Positions 17,833 through 28,817 of a stretch of 64,000 nt of DNA are shown piece after piece. Numbering within the stretch: the first letter of the stretch is position 1; each line of letters starts with the position of its first letter. This DNA comes from an uncultured Bacteroides sp. GTDB taxonomy: Bacteria; Bacteroidota; Bacteroidia; Bacteroidales; Bacteroidaceae. Position numbers and translations under genes: made by a program. The notes beneath the pieces are model-generated. The model was not told the origin of the DNA, did no database searches, and was given only the letters and a program-made list of their open reading frames with translations. Where the stretch lies: NCBI RefSeq assembly GCF_963677685.1, contig NZ_OY782186.1, positions 3,162,001 to 3,226,000 on the forward strand, read 5' to 3'.

Positions 17833-19098
17833 CTATCTATTGCTCAATACGGAATTATAAATAGACCTAACTTTATAACCCACATTTTCCCATTTAATTT
17901 GGTCAACTTCTTTCTTGCCCTCCTCTCTAAAGTATTCATATAAAGATTGATAAGAACAAATAGCATAAATAGCATCAGCCATTGCTTGAATATCCCAATA
18001 ATCAGTCTTAATACATTTATTCAAAATCTCTGCACAGCCCGATTGCTTAGAGATTATAGTAGGCACACTACATTGCATCGCCTCTAAAGGAGATATTCCA
18101 AAAGGTTCAGAGACAGAAGGCATTATATAAACATCACTAGCTTTCAAGACCTCATATACCTGATTACCTTTCATAAATCCAGGAAAATGGAAGCGATCAG
18201 CAATTCCTCTTTCTGCAACCAAACGAATCATTTGGTTTAACATATCACCATTTCCCGCCATTACAAAGCGTACGTTTCTTGTTCTTTTAAGTACTATTGC
18301 AGCCGCCTCTACAAAATATTCCGGCCCTTTTTGCATAGTAATACGGCCTAAAAATGTAACAATTTTCTCTTTTGAACTTTTTTGAGGAACAATATCTTGT
18401 ATTTCTTGAGATAATGGGGACACTGCATTATGCACGGTAGAAACCTTTCTCGGATCCTGATAATATTTATGAATAACAGTCTGGCGAGTCAATTCACTGA
18501 CACACATAATATGATCAGCCTGATCCATACCGTTTTTTTCAATCGCATATACAGTTGGATTTACATTTCCTCTACTACGATCAAAATCAGTTGCATGAAC
18601 ATGTATCACCAATGGTTTACCACTAACCATTTTAGCATGTATTCCAGCCGGATATGTAAGCCAATCATGAGAGTGTATAATATCAAAATGTTGTTGTCTT
18701 GCAACTACCCCGGCAACAATAGAGTAGTTATTAATTTCTTCATATAAATTATCCGGATAACGTCCAGAGAATTCTATACACCCCAAGTCATTTGTATATA
18801 AATAGTTAAAATCAGCATAGATATGGTCACGTAAATCATAATATAACTGAGGATTCATATAAGATCCTACTCGAGCATTTACATATTCCCAATCTACATT
18901 TCTCCAGACTACTGGAGTATTATTCATCCCTATAATTTTAAGAAAACTCTGATCTTCATCTCCCCATGGTTTAGGTATACAAAACGTTATCTCCATATCA
19001 TTTTGCATGGCCATACCTTTCGTCAATCCATAACTAGCCGTACCTAGTCCGCCTAAAATATGAGGGGGAAACTCCCATCCAAACATTAGAACTTTCAT
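17833..19098 (-). CDS. Glycosyltransferase family 4 protein, probable glycogen-type synthase
   Basis: A 421-residue GT-B fold enzyme: N-terminal M-K-V-L-M-F-G-W-E-F-P-P with the G-G-L-G-T-A acceptor/donor loop, V-H-A-T-D in the middle, F-L-G-R-I-T-x-Q-K-G-P at the start of the second domain, and the donor-site E-P-F-G-I-S-P-L-E-A (E-x7-E). Its place between a debranching enzyme and a GH57 protein points to glucan synthesis or remodelling. Bacterial genes of this kind are often called glycogen synthases. The sugar donor (ADP- or UDP-glucose) cannot be told from sequence. It lies 10 bases downstream of the debranching gene. Confidence 0.88.
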   Translation of the reverse strand: MKVLMFGWEFPPHILGGLGTASYGLTKGMAMQNDMEITFCIPKPWGDEDQSFLKIIGMNNTPVVWRNVDWEYVNARVGSYMNPQLYYDLRDHIYADFNYLYTNDLGCIEFSGRYPDNLYEEINNYSIVAGVVARQQHFDIIHSHDWLTYPAGIHAKMVSGKPLVIHVHATDFDRSRGNVNPTVYAIEKNGMDQADHIMCVSELTRQTVIHKYYQDPRKVSTVHNAVSPLSQEIQDIVPQKSSKEKIVTFLGRITMQKGPEYFVEAAAIVLKRTRNVRFVMAGNGDMLNQMIRLVAERGIADRFHFPGFMKGNQVYEVLKASDVYIMPSVSEPFGISPLEAMQCSVPTIISKQSGCAEILNKCIKTDYWDIQAMADAIYAICSYQSLYEYFREEGKKEVDQIKWENVGYKVRSIYNSVLSNR

Positions 19099-19108
19099 TT
19101 TTCCCCTC

Positions 19109-21049
19109 CTATAAATTATATTTAGATAATAGTTTCAAAATACGCAATATCTCAGCAATATTCATTGCAAAAGAGACAGCTCCTCTCCCTTTAAAAGGAG
19201 GATTACCATCAAATAATTCCGGCAATGATCCAACACAATGGTTTGTCATCTCATCCTCAAATCCGATCAATTGTCTTTCGACAAATGAGAGACCACTCAT
19301 TTTATAAATACGTAAATAAGCTTCCATATAAAAACCCATTAGCCAAGGCCAAGCTGTACCTTGATGATAAGCAAGATCTCGTTCTCTTTGGGTACCAACA
19401 TAATTTGGATTATATCCCCCACTTTTAGGACTTAAACTACGAAGTCCCTTAGGAGTCAATAGTTCTTTTGTTACAATATCTAGGACTTGTTTTTTTTGCA
19501 ACCTATCCAAAGGGGAATAATCAAAGGCAACGGTAAAAATCATATTAGGTCTAACGCTCCAATCCATCATGTTACCGTCTACATAATCTAATAAATAACC
19601 ATATTCATTACGAAAGACATTAATAAATGATTGTGCAGTAGCTTCTGCTTGTTTATCCAAAGCTTTTGCAAATGTTGCATAATCTCCATCTCTAAAAATA
19701 TCAGCAACAAAGCACAATGCATTATACCATAAAGCATTAACTTCAACAATATAACCAGTGCGAGCTATAACAGGACGACCTTCTGTTGTTGAGTTCATCC
19801 AAGTAACAGCTTTATCAAGTCCATTTGTATAAAGCAAGCCATTCTCATGAAGAAATAAATTATCATGTCTACGCAAACGAATAAATTCTATTATTTCTTT
19901 CAGTAACTCACCATATTTGCTTCTGCATTGATCACGTGTTGTATCCTTCGCATATTGTTGCAAAGCCCATACAGCCCACAATAAAACGTCCGGATCGTTC
20001 ATTTCATAAATTCGACATTCTAATGGAGAATTATTTATATAATTGTGTATTGCCTTCTCAGCAGTCATCATCACATTTTCAAACTCCTCTCTCTCATCAA
20101 CAGCAAGAGTCAATCCTGGCAAAGAAACAAACATATCCCTCGCCCTACACTTAAACCAAGGATAACCAGCTAAAATATAATGAAAATCTCCTTGTTTATT
20201 ATGAAATTGGTGAGCTGAATTCTTAAGACAGTGGTAAAAACTATCACGTGGTGTACGATCAGCGACCTCATATTCAAAAGTACGTTTCAACTTTCGAGTA
20301 GAGAATTCAGATATACCTGCAGAAAAAACGACGCTTTCTCCTTTTTTAATATCTACCTCAAAATATCCAGGCACATATAAATCCTCATTAAAATCATATC
20401 CTCTCTCCTGCTCTTTTGGATACTCTATCCCCCTATACCAGTCAGGAATGAAATGAAAATCATTTTTTTTATTCAATTGCATATACAGTTCCGGATAACC
20501 AGGGTACATACAAGTTTTAATTCCATTTTCAGTTTCAGTATATTCTCTATTAGCCTGATTATTTTGATGAGTATAACTACGTACACTTCTAAAAGCAAGA
20601 AATGGACGCAAACGAAGCTTAGTAGCTGAGTGTGCATCAAGCAAAGTATAACGAATTAAAATCCGATTTTCATAATGCACAAAAACTTTCTCCTTAGTCA
20701 ATATGACTCCACCGACCCGGTAGGTCGTTACAGGCACTTTTTCACAATCAAACTCTCGAACATACTTATGTCCATTCGGACTAAAATTATTTCCTTGATA
20801 TTTATGAAGTCCTAAATTAAATTCTGCTCCATGCTGAACGACTGTTTCATCCAAAGAGGAAAGCAACACATGATTCTCATCATCCAATTCAGGTACTGGA
20901 ATAACCAAAAGACCGTGATATTTTCGCGTATTGCAATCTACAATAGTAGTACAATGATAAGCTCCCGACTTGTTCGTTCGAAGAATCTCTCTAGGCAAAG
21001 ATTCCTCCAAATTAACCATGAGAGTCTTGTCAAATCGTAAATAACTCAT
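19109..21049 (-). CDS. Glycogen debranching enzyme (amylo-alpha-1,6-glucosidase, GH133-type)
   Basis: Hydrolyses alpha-1,6 branch points of glycogen. The 646-residue protein has the bacterial GDE N-terminal beta domain (N-K-S-G-A-Y-x-C-T-T ... T-R-K-Y-H-G-L-L-V) and, from about residue 290, the (alpha/alpha)6 GDE C-terminal domain with G-Y-P-W-F-K-C-R-A-R-D-M-F and Y-H-Q-G-T-A-W-P-W. No signal peptide, so it works in the cytoplasm. First gene of the three-gene minus-strand storage operon. A perfect 65-base inverted repeat lies 67 bases upstream of its start. A -7-like TAAATTTG sits inside that repeat on the coding strand. Confidence 0.92.
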   Translation of the reverse strand: MSYLRFDKTLMVNLEESLPREILRTNKSGAYHCTTIVDCNTRKYHGLLVIPVPELDDENHVLLSSLDETVVQHGAEFNLGLHKYQGNNFSPNGHKYVREFDCEKVPVTTYRVGGVILTKEKVFVHYENRILIRYTLLDAHSATKLRLRPFLAFRSVRSYTHQNNQANREYTETENGIKTCMYPGYPELYMQLNKKNDFHFIPDWYRGIEYPKEQERGYDFNEDLYVPGYFEVDIKKGESVVFSAGISEFSTRKLKRTFEYEVADRTPRDSFYHCLKNSAHQFHNKQGDFHYILAGYPWFKCRARDMFVSLPGLTLAVDEREEFENVMMTAEKAIHNYINNSPLECRIYEMNDPDVLLWAVWALQQYAKDTTRDQCRSKYGELLKEIIEFIRLRRHDNLFLHENGLLYTNGLDKAVTWMNSTTEGRPVIARTGYIVEVNALWYNALCFVADIFRDGDYATFAKALDKQAEATAQSFINVFRNEYGYLLDYVDGNMMDWSVRPNMIFTVAFDYSPLDRLQKKQVLDIVTKELLTPKGLRSLSPKSGGYNPNYVGTQRERDLAYHQGTAWPWLMGFYMEAYLRIYKMSGLSFVERQLIGFEDEMTNHCVGSLPELFDGNPPFKGRGAVSFAMNIAEILRILKLLSKYNL

Positions 21050-21115
21050 GTTCCATACTATTAAAAGTTAATGATACCCAAAAGCATCCTAGAAGACAGA
21101 TGCATTCCTCAAAAG

Positions 21116-21180
21116 TACAAATTTAGGGAAGAACGAAAAATAAAAAAACATTTTATTTTTCGTTCTTCCCTAAATTTGTA
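21116..21180. repeat. Perfect 30-bp inverted repeat with a 5-base loop
   Basis: Positions 21116-21145 are the exact reverse complement of 21151-21180, with loop AAACA. Each outer end carries TAAATTTG reading outward (a Bacteroides -7 box on each strand), but no TTTG -33 partner was found at the right distance. It lies between the stop of marC and the start of the debranching gene, both on minus. No T run follows either arm. Operator, attenuator and remnant of a small mobile hairpin are all possible. Confidence 0.85.
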
Positions 21181-21260
21181 TAACTCTTACATACATAAAT
21201 TCGAAATCAGAGAAAGTAGATTCCTATTTGCTAATAAAAATAACCTGATAAGTAATTTCC

Positions 21261-21289
21261 AATAAAAGCACTTTTAGGCGTCTAAAAGT
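21261..21289 (-). terminator. Probable terminator after marC
   Basis: ACTTTTAG (21270-21277) pairs with CTAAAAGT (21282-21289) around a 4-base loop. On the minus strand a T-rich stretch follows. It lies 32 bases past the marC stop. Confidence 0.5.
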
Positions 21290-21320
21290 ATTCATTAATA
21301 AAGATAATAAAGAATAGCTA

Positions 21321-21914
21321 TTACTGTATAGCTTCAATTAATATCGCTATGTTCGCAGTAAAGAGCCTGACTGATATAGCTAATAATATTATTCCAAAAA
21401 ATTTTCTAATAATATAAATACCACCTTTTCCAAAGAAACGCTCAACCCTATCTGTCATCCGCACAACAAAATAAACCCAAACCATATTCAGTACTAATGC
21501 AACAACAATATTAACACTAGCATATTCAGCTCGAAGTGATAAAAGAGTAGTGAAAGCACCTGCACCCGCAAGTAAAGGAAAAACAAGAGGGACAAGAGTA
21601 GCTTCTTTTATTGGTCCTTGATTCTTAAATATTTCAACATCAAGAATCATTTCAAGCGACATTAAGAAGATAACAAATGCTCCGGCAACAGCAAAAGACG
21701 CAATATCTACATGAAAAAGCTTAAGCAACATGTCACCAGCATAAAAGAAACCAATCATCAATAAAAAAGAGATAACGGTAGCCTGCATCGCATTTACTTG
21801 CTTACCCCTACCTTTCAAATTTATAATAATAGGAATAGAGCCAATAATGTCAATTACTGCAAACAGTACAATAAAGGCGCTAATCATTTCCTGAAAATTG
21901 AACCCAGATAACAT
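21321..21914 (-). CDS. MarC family integral membrane protein
   Basis: The start is placed at ATG 21914, giving 197 residues that begin M-L-S-G-F-N-F-Q-E-M-I-S-A-F-I-V-L-F-A. This is the usual MarC start; the frame runs 12 residues further upstream but those do not resemble the family. Six hydrophobic segments are visible, with the conserved first-helix D-I-I-G-S-I-P-I-I-I and a P-L-x-x-x-P-L-L-A-G-A-G-A segment. MarC was once linked to antibiotic resistance in E. coli, but the family's function is unknown. It is transcribed away from the Crp/Fnr gene. Confidence 0.88.
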   Translation of the reverse strand: MLSGFNFQEMISAFIVLFAVIDIIGSIPIIINLKGRGKQVNAMQATVISFLLMIGFFYAGDMLLKLFHVDIASFAVAGAFVIFLMSLEMILDVEIFKNQGPIKEATLVPLVFPLLAGAGAFTTLLSLRAEYASVNIVVALVLNMVWVYFVVRMTDRVERFFGKGGIYIIRKFFGIILLAISVRLFTANIAILIEAIQ

Positions 21915-22084
21915 AATTTCTTTTTTTATGCAAATATACTCATTTTTCATCCACTAACAAGAATATCATAATTAAAGCCTCCTAGCCTTTAAGAAACAAT
22001 AAAAAAAACAAAAAGAAAATAGATATACAAACAAAAAGAAAGGATAATAGTTACATTTGTTTTCAAAAAAGAAAGACTTGCAAG

Positions 22085-22777
22085 ATGGAAACAATGTATG
22101 ATACTTTACTCCAACTCCCTCTTTTTCAAGGGTTATGCCATGAAGACTTCACTACTATATTAGAGAAAGTCAAATTACATTTTACTAAGCATAAGGCTGG
22201 AGAAATGATCATTAAGCAAGGAGATATTTGTGATAAGCTAATATTTCTCCTAAAGGGAGAGCTATCATCACTATCTTCACCTATAGACCAAAGTTTTGTT
22301 ATCATTGAACATTTAAATGCTCCTCACCTTATAGAAGCATATTCTTTATTTGGAATAAAAACTCATTACGCATCTTCTTATGTTGCCCGTAGCGAAGCTC
22401 AAACCATCAGTATTAGTAAAGCATTTGTTTTAACAGAATTATTCAAATATGAAATCTTTCGACTTAATTATATGAATATTATAAGCAGTCGTGCTCAAAA
22501 TCTCCATAATCGTATATGGCAATCTACTGCTAAAAGTCTTCCTCAAAGAATTATTAATTTCATTTTAATACACTCAGAAAAACTAACCGGGGAAAAAGAG
22601 TTGAAAATACGTATGGAGGATGTGGCCTTGCATGTAGATGACACACGATTAAATGTATCAAAAGCCTTAAACGACTTCCAAAAAATGGGTTTAATATCTC
22701 TTAGTAGAAAAGCAATACATATTCCCGAGATTAGCAAATTAGTAGAATGGCTGGAAAAGTCAACAGCCACAATTTAA
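22085..22777 (+). CDS. Crp/Fnr family transcriptional regulator
   Basis: A 230-residue DNA-binding regulator. Residues about 10-130 form the cyclic-nucleotide-binding-type beta barrel (L-P-L-F-Q-G-L ... [22 protein letters not shown]). Residues about 150-220 form the winged helix (L-P-Q-R-I-I-N-F-I, then [19 protein letters not shown]). There is no N-terminal Cys cluster, so an Fnr-like oxygen sensor is unlikely. The effector is unknown, and Bacteroides generally lack a cAMP-CRP system. A -7-like TACATTTG lies at 22052-22059. Divergent from marC, convergent with guaA. Confidence 0.9.
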   Translation: METMYDTLLQLPLFQGLCHEDFTTILEKVKLHFTKHKAGEMIIKQGDICDKLIFLLKGELSSLSSPIDQSFVIIEHLNAPHLIEAYSLFGIKTHYASSYVARSEAQTISISKAFVLTELFKYEIFRLNYMNIISSRAQNLHNRIWQSTAKSLPQRIINFILIHSEKLTGEKELKIRMEDVALHVDDTRLNVSKALNDFQKMGLISLSRKAIHIPEISKLVEWLEKSTATI

Positions 22778-22838
22778 ACATAAAAACTCCTTAAAGTTTA
22801 ACAAGATCTGATCACTCAAGCTATTTTCAATAAAATAA

Positions 22839-22885
22839 AAAAGCCATAATCACTCTATCAGATTATAGAATTGATTATGGCTTTT
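22839..22885. terminator. Bidirectional terminator between the Crp/Fnr gene and guaA
   Basis: A 14-bp stem, 22839-22852 with 22872-22885, with A-rich left and T-rich right flanks. It lies between the two convergent stops. Confidence 0.8.
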
Positions 22886-22906
22886 ATTTATTAGATTATA
22901 TCTATT

Positions 22907-24430
22907 TTATTCCCATTCAATTGTCGAAGGTGGCTTAGAGCTTATATCATACGTCACACGATTGACTCCCTTAACCTTGTTTATAATATCATTAGAAACT
23001 TTTCCTAAGAAATCATAAGGCAAATGAGCCCAATCTGCAGTCATAGCATCCGTAGAAGTAACAGCACGTAAAGCCACTGCTCTTTCATAGGTGCGTTCAT
23101 CTCCCATCACACCTACAGATTGTACCGGCAATAGAATAACCCCCGCTTGCCATACCTGATCATAAAGCTTCCAATCACGTAAACCTTGAATAAATATATC
23201 ATCTGCATCTTGCAATATTCGTACTTTTTCCGGCGTAATATCACCCAAAATACGCACAGCAAGCCCAGGTCCAGGAAATGGATGGCGCGTTATAAGATGT
23301 TCCGGCATACCTAATTGACGTCCTACCCGACGAACTTCATCTTTAAACAATAAACGAAGTGGTTCACAAAGTTTCAAATTCATTTTTTCAGGTAAACCAC
23401 CTACATTATGATGGCTTTTAATCACCGTGCCCGTAATAGAAAGCGATTCAATACAATCTGGGTAGATAGTTCCTTGTGCCAGCCATTTCACATCTTTAAG
23501 CTTGTGCGCTTCCTGATCAAACACATCAATAAATCCAGAACCTATAATTTTACGCTTCGCTTCTGGTTCAGTGACGCCAGCCAATTCTTTAAAGAATTTC
23601 TCACTAACGTCTACTCCTATAACATTTAGGCCTAAGCATTCATAATCTGCCATAACCCTTTTAAATTCGTCTTTCCTCAGCATACCATGATCAACAAAAA
23701 CACAGGTAAGATTACTACCTATTGCTTTGTTAAGCAGCACAGCAGCAACCGAAGAATCAACCCCTCCACTGAGAGCTAAAACGACTTTATCTTCTCCAAG
23801 CTGTTTCCTCAAGTCAGCAACAGTGCTTTCTACAAATGACGCAGGCGACCAATCTTGCTTACATCCGCAAATATCAACCACAAAATTCTTCAAGATTTGT
23901 GTACCATCTTCAGAGTGAAACACTTCCGGATGGAACTGAACCCCCCATACATCTTCAACCTTCGCTTGATATGCAGCAATAGCAACTTTATCGGTAGAAG
24001 CTATTGAAACAAAATTATCGGGAATAGCTGTTATGGTGTCACCATGACTCATCCATACTTGAGTATTCTTCCTCACTCCTTTAAATAAAATATTTGTTTC
24101 ATCAAATTTAGATAAGTGAGCTCTTCCGTATTCACGGGTGCCAGCAGGTTCCACCTTACCTCCATTAACATAAGAGATAAACTGAGCACCATAGCAAATA
24201 CCCAATATAGGATATTTACCCCATATGTCTTCCAATTCTATTTTAAAAGCAGACTCATCATAAACAGAAAATGGACTACCAGAAAGAATAATTCCTTTTA
24301 TAGAGTCATCATCTTTTGGAAATTTATTATAAGGTACGATTTCACAATAAGTATCCAATTCACGTACTCTTCGCCCGATCAACTGCGTTGTCTGCGACCC
24401 GAAATCAAGTATTATAATTTTTTCTTGCAT
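22907..24430 (-). CDS. guaA: GMP synthase (glutamine-hydrolysing)
   Basis: Converts XMP to GMP with glutamine and ATP. The start is set at ATG 24430 ([13 protein letters not shown]), because the four residues before it are not family-like; this gives 507 residues. Class I amidotransferase domain first: G-I-C-Y-G-A-Q with the catalytic Cys, and F-H-P-E with the His-Glu pair. The PP-loop ATP pyrophosphatase follows ([10 protein letters not shown]), and the C-terminal dimerisation domain ends P-P-S-T-I-E-W-E, as is typical. A TACTTTTG box on the minus strand lies at 24466-24459. Confidence 0.97.
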   Translation of the reverse strand: MQEKIIILDFGSQTTQLIGRRVRELDTYCEIVPYNKFPKDDDSIKGIILSGSPFSVYDESAFKIELEDIWGKYPILGICYGAQFISYVNGGKVEPAGTREYGRAHLSKFDETNILFKGVRKNTQVWMSHGDTITAIPDNFVSIASTDKVAIAAYQAKVEDVWGVQFHPEVFHSEDGTQILKNFVVDICGCKQDWSPASFVESTVADLRKQLGEDKVVLALSGGVDSSVAAVLLNKAIGSNLTCVFVDHGMLRKDEFKRVMADYECLGLNVIGVDVSEKFFKELAGVTEPEAKRKIIGSGFIDVFDQEAHKLKDVKWLAQGTIYPDCIESLSITGTVIKSHHNVGGLPEKMNLKLCEPLRLLFKDEVRRVGRQLGMPEHLITRHPFPGPGLAVRILGDITPEKVRILQDADDIFIQGLRDWKLYDQVWQAGVILLPVQSVGVMGDERTYERAVALRAVTSTDAMTADWAHLPYDFLGKVSNDIINKVKGVNRVTYDISSKPPSTIEWE

Positions 24431-24487
24431 AAAGAAAAGCAATTTTGAAGTTTGTGCGCAAAAGTACGCAAAATATCATTATTTACC

Positions 24488-24913
24488 TTACTTTTCTTTC
24501 AGTAAATCACGAATTTCGGTAAGCAAAACTTCTTCTTTAGTTGGCGAAGGAGCAGGGGCAGGAGTTTCTTTTGTTTTACGAACAAAATTATTCATCAATT
24601 TAATAAAAAAGAAAATAGAAAGTGCAATAATTAAAAAGTCAAAAGCCGATTGTAAAAAACGTCCATAATTGAGGGTAATAGCAGCAACTTCTTTACCATC
24701 CGACATTACTGTAGCGGCCTTCAACACCCATTTCATATTCACTAAATTCACTCCCCCAAGAAGTATACTTATAAAAGGCATAATAACATCTGCAACCAGT
24801 GATGAGACGATTTTACCAAAAGCGCCACCAATAATGACTCCTATTGCCATATCAATTACATGACCTTTCATTGCAAAAGACTTAAACTCTTGTAATAAAC
24901 TCTTTTTTCCCAT
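24488..24913 (-). CDS. mscL: Large-conductance mechanosensitive channel
   Basis: A 141-residue pentameric inner-membrane channel that opens under membrane tension to protect against osmotic downshock. The N-terminal L-L-Q-E-F-K-x-F-A-M-K-G-H-V-I-D-M-A-I-G-V-I-I-G-G helix region, the F-G-K-I-V-S-S-L-V-A-D-V-I-M-P pore helix and a second membrane segment near residues 90-110 are all present. The Pro/Ala/Lys-rich cytoplasmic tail matches MscL, and the length is normal. Stop to guaA start is about 58 bases. Confidence 0.96.
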   Translation of the reverse strand: MGKKSLLQEFKSFAMKGHVIDMAIGVIIGGAFGKIVSSLVADVIMPFISILLGGVNLVNMKWVLKAATVMSDGKEVAAITLNYGRFLQSAFDFLIIALSIFFFIKLMNNFVRKTKETPAPAPSPTKEEVLLTEIRDLLKEK

Positions 24914-24934
24914 CTTTTTTTATTTTAATAATAA

Positions 24935-24970
24935 TTTGTGCACCAATATAAAAACAATTTCTTAATTTTG
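24935..24970 (+). promoter_or_regulatory. Probable gapA promoter
   Basis: TAATTTTG at 24963-24970 matches the Bacteroides -7 box. The nearest upstream TTTG (24935-24938) is 24 bases away, slightly more than the preferred spacing. The start would be near 24977, about 80 bases before gapA. Confidence 0.5.
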
Positions 24971-25025
24971 CACCGCATTTAAAATGAAATATAAAGTTTT
25001 ACTACATATATTGAACAATATATAA

Positions 25026-26063
<1,038 letters not shown>

Positions 26064-26082
26064 TAATATTACTACACGATAT

Positions 26083-26120
26083 AAAAACTGTTCCAAATTA
26101 TTTTGGAACAGTTTTTTTTT
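26083..26120 (+). terminator. Intrinsic terminator after gapA
   Basis: A perfect 15-bp stem (26083-26097 with 26102-26116), a 4-base loop and a run of nine T at the 3' side. Confidence 0.9.
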
Positions 26121-26234
26121 GCAACAAACTAATACTTTGTTAAAAAACAAATGAATAAAGCATAAGTAATCCACAATTTTAGTATGTTTGTAATCTAATA
26201 TAAAGAATTATAAACCGCTGAATTCCCGGATTAT

Positions 26235-28331
26235 ATGAAAAAACTAACCTCAATATTATTCTTAGTTTGCATAATAAATATGGCACATTCCCAGAACCCT
26301 TTTTTTGAGAAATATAATACACCTCACCAAACTGTCCCATTTGATAAAATAAAAGTTGAATATTACGAACCGGCAATTCGATTAGGCATAGAAAATCAAA
26401 TTGCTGAAATCAACGCAATCGTGAATAATCCCGAGCAACCAACCTTTGCTAACACGATATTAGCTTATGAAAAATCGGGAAGACTATTAGATCAAGTTAC
26501 TACAGTTTTCGGAAATCTCCGAAGTGCAGAGACCAATGATGAGCTACAGAATATTGCTCAAAAAATGATTCCTCTACTGAGTGAACATAGCAACAACATC
26601 ACACTAAACAAAAAACTATTTGAAAGGATTAAAGCCGTATACAAGCAAAAGGAAAAACTCTCTCTTACCATCGAGCAAGCTAAGTTACTAGACAATACCT
26701 ATGATAATTTTATCAGGAGTGGAGCAAATCTCAAAGGTGAAGCAAAAAAGAAATATCGTGAATTAACAAAAAAGCTCAGTACATTGACTCTCGAATTCAG
26801 TGAAAATAACCTGAAAGAGACAAATGATTACCAGCTAGTACTGCAAGATGAACATCAGTTAGCCGGACTTCCTGAAACAGCTATAGAAGCAGCTGCTCAA
26901 ACTGCAAAGGAAAAGAACATTGAAGGGTGGGTATTCACGCTTCATGCTCCAAGCTACATTCCTTTTCTTACTTATGCTGATAGTAGAGATCTACGCAAAG
27001 AACTCTATATGGCATATAACACCAAATGCACTCACAATAACAAATACAATAACCTACAAATAGTAAAAGAGCTTGCCAATACTCGTATGGCAATAGCCCA
27101 GTTATTAGGTTATTCTAATTATGCTGAGTATGTCTTGCAAAAACGAATGGCTCAAAATAGCCAAAACGTATACAAACTTCTAAACCAACTTATTGACGCC
27201 TATACTCCTACAGCTCGTGAAGAATATAATGAGGTACAAGAATTAGCACGGCAGACAGAAGGCAGTACCTTTAAAGTGATGCCTTGGGATTGGGCATATT
27301 ATTCCAATAAACTTAAAAAGCATAAATTTAACATTAACGAGGAAATGCTACGCCCCTATTTTGAACTCAGCCGGGTGAAAGAAGGCGTATTTGGATTAGC
27401 CACCAAACTATATGGAATAACTTTCAAAAAAAATACAGAGATTCCTGTCTATAACAAAGACGTAGATGCTTATGAAGTATATGACAAAGACAGCACCTTT
27501 CTTGCCGTTTTATATACAGATTTTCATCCTCGCCCAGGAAAGCGTGCAGGAGCATGGATGACTAGCTTTAAAGGACAGTGGATCGATGAACAAACAGGTG
27601 AAAACAGTCGTCCTCACATCACATTGGTAATGAACTTCACTAAGCCTACCGAAAACAAGCCAGCGCTACTGACTTTTAACGAAGTAGAGACCTTTCTCCA
27701 TGAGTTTGGACACGGATTACATGGAATGTTTGCCAATTCTAACTATGAAAGCCTTAGTGGAACTAACGTATACCGCGACTTTGTGGAATTACCTTCTCAA
27801 TTAATGGAAAATTTTGCCATAAACAAAGAATTCCTTAATACATTTGCTAAACATTACCAAACCGGAGAATTGCTTCCTGATACATTGATACAGCGTTTAG
27901 TAGATGCCTCAAACTTTAATGTAGCTTATGCTTGTCTACGTCAAGTCAGTTTTGGTCTACTTGATATGGCATGGTACACACGTACCACCCCTTTTGACGG
28001 CGACGTGAAAGCTTATGAACAAGACGCTTGGGCTAAAGCTCAAATCTTGCCTGTCGTCAAAGAAGCTTGTATGAGCACCCAATTCTCACACATATTCTCT
28101 GGAGGATATGCTGCCGGATATTACAGCTATAAATGGGCAGAAGTTCTTGATGCTGATGCATTCTCGCTGTTCAAAAAGAAAGGAATATTTAATCAAGAAG
28201 TAGCCGAATCATTTAGAAACAATATCTTATCAAAAGGAGGAACGGAACACCCAATGGTGTTATATAAACGTTTTCGTGGACAAGAGCCCACTATTGATGC
28301 ACTACTGATCAGAAATGGAATAAAAAAATGA
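26235..28331 (+). CDS. M3 family peptidyl-dipeptidase (Dcp-like), exported
   Basis: A 698-residue zinc peptidase that removes dipeptides from the C-termini of oligopeptides. The first ~19 residues are a signal peptide (I-L-F-L-V-C-I-I-N-M-A-H-S-Q), placing it in the periplasm. The zinc motif H-E-F-G-H is at residues 489-493. The third ligand Glu lies in F-V-E-L-P-S-Q-L-M-E-N-F and the catalytic His-Tyr region in S-G-G-Y-A-A-G-Y-Y-S-Y. The length fits the Dcp/oligopeptidase A group. The stop TGA overlaps the next start (ATGA), suggesting translational coupling to the small lipoprotein. Confidence 0.93.
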   Translation: MKKLTSILFLVCIINMAHSQNPFFEKYNTPHQTVPFDKIKVEYYEPAIRLGIENQIAEINAIVNNPEQPTFANTILAYEKSGRLLDQVTTVFGNLRSAETNDELQNIAQKMIPLLSEHSNNITLNKKLFERIKAVYKQKEKLSLTIEQAKLLDNTYDNFIRSGANLKGEAKKKYRELTKKLSTLTLEFSENNLKETNDYQLVLQDEHQLAGLPETAIEAAAQTAKEKNIEGWVFTLHAPSYIPFLTYADSRDLRKELYMAYNTKCTHNNKYNNLQIVKELANTRMAIAQLLGYSNYAEYVLQKRMAQNSQNVYKLLNQLIDAYTPTAREEYNEVQELARQTEGSTFKVMPWDWAYYSNKLKKHKFNINEEMLRPYFELSRVKEGVFGLATKLYGITFKKNTEIPVYNKDVDAYEVYDKDSTFLAVLYTDFHPRPGKRAGAWMTSFKGQWIDEQTGENSRPHITLVMNFTKPTENKPALLTFNEVETFLHEFGHGLHGMFANSNYESLSGTNVYRDFVELPSQLMENFAINKEFLNTFAKHYQTGELLPDTLIQRLVDASNFNVAYACLRQVSFGLLDMAWYTRTTPFDGDVKAYEQDAWAKAQILPVVKEACMSTQFSHIFSGGYAAGYYSYKWAEVLDADAFSLFKKKGIFNQEVAESFRNNILSKGGTEHPMVLYKRFRGQEPTIDALLIRNGIKK

Positions 28332-28810
28332 AATATAAGCATTTATTACTTGTAGCTTTCCTACTACCTATATTATCAGGATGCAATAACTCTGATGATG
28401 TTGCACGTATTTTCTTAGATAAGACATGGCAATTAACTGATATTCTTGAAGGAAACTCTTCTAGTGACTACTGGAATGGAAACAAAGAGGCTAAAGAAGC
28501 CTCTCTGAAGTTAATAGGGGTTGGCGATAACTTTACCATAACATTTACCGGTACTGTTGATGGCAACTCAATCAGTGGAGCCCTCAGCGGTAAAGCTACA
28601 AGTACAACATATACGGGGAATTGGCGAGCAAATGGAGAAAAAAACACTTTTATCTCTAGCGCTAATCCTATCACAGATAGAGATGTATTAGGCAGAGCCT
28701 TTTTAGATGCATTGAATCATGCCACTTCATATAGTGGAGATGAAAACAATCTCTATATTTATTTCAAAGAAGGACAAAGAACCAAGCGTCTTCTCCTACA
28801 CGTACAATAA
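28328..28810 (+). CDS. Small lipoprotein, probable DUF4847 family
   Basis: A 160-residue protein with a lipobox L-S-G-C-N-N about residues 17-20, so it is a lipoprotein. The mature part begins with the acidic N-N-S-D-D. The body (K-T-W-Q-L-T-D-I-L-E-G, then repeated polar beta strands I-T-F-T-G-T-V-D-G-N-S-I-S-G) looks like a small lipocalin/META-like beta barrel and probably matches the Bacteroidales family DUF4847. Function unknown. It is coupled to the M3 peptidase by a 4-base overlap and followed 7 bases later by the deaminase. Confidence 0.7.
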   Translation: MKYKHLLLVAFLLPILSGCNNSDDVARIFLDKTWQLTDILEGNSSSDYWNGNKEAKEASLKLIGVGDNFTITFTGTVDGNSISGALSGKATSTTYTGNWRANGEKNTFISSANPITDRDVLGRAFLDALNHATSYSGDENNLYIYFKEGQRTKRLLLHVQ

Positions 28811-28817
28811 CAATCAT

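Noticed and set aside
21116..21180. Intrinsic terminator of marC
   Set aside because: No T run follows either arm and it is 140 bases past the stop; a smaller hairpin at 21270-21289 is a better terminator.
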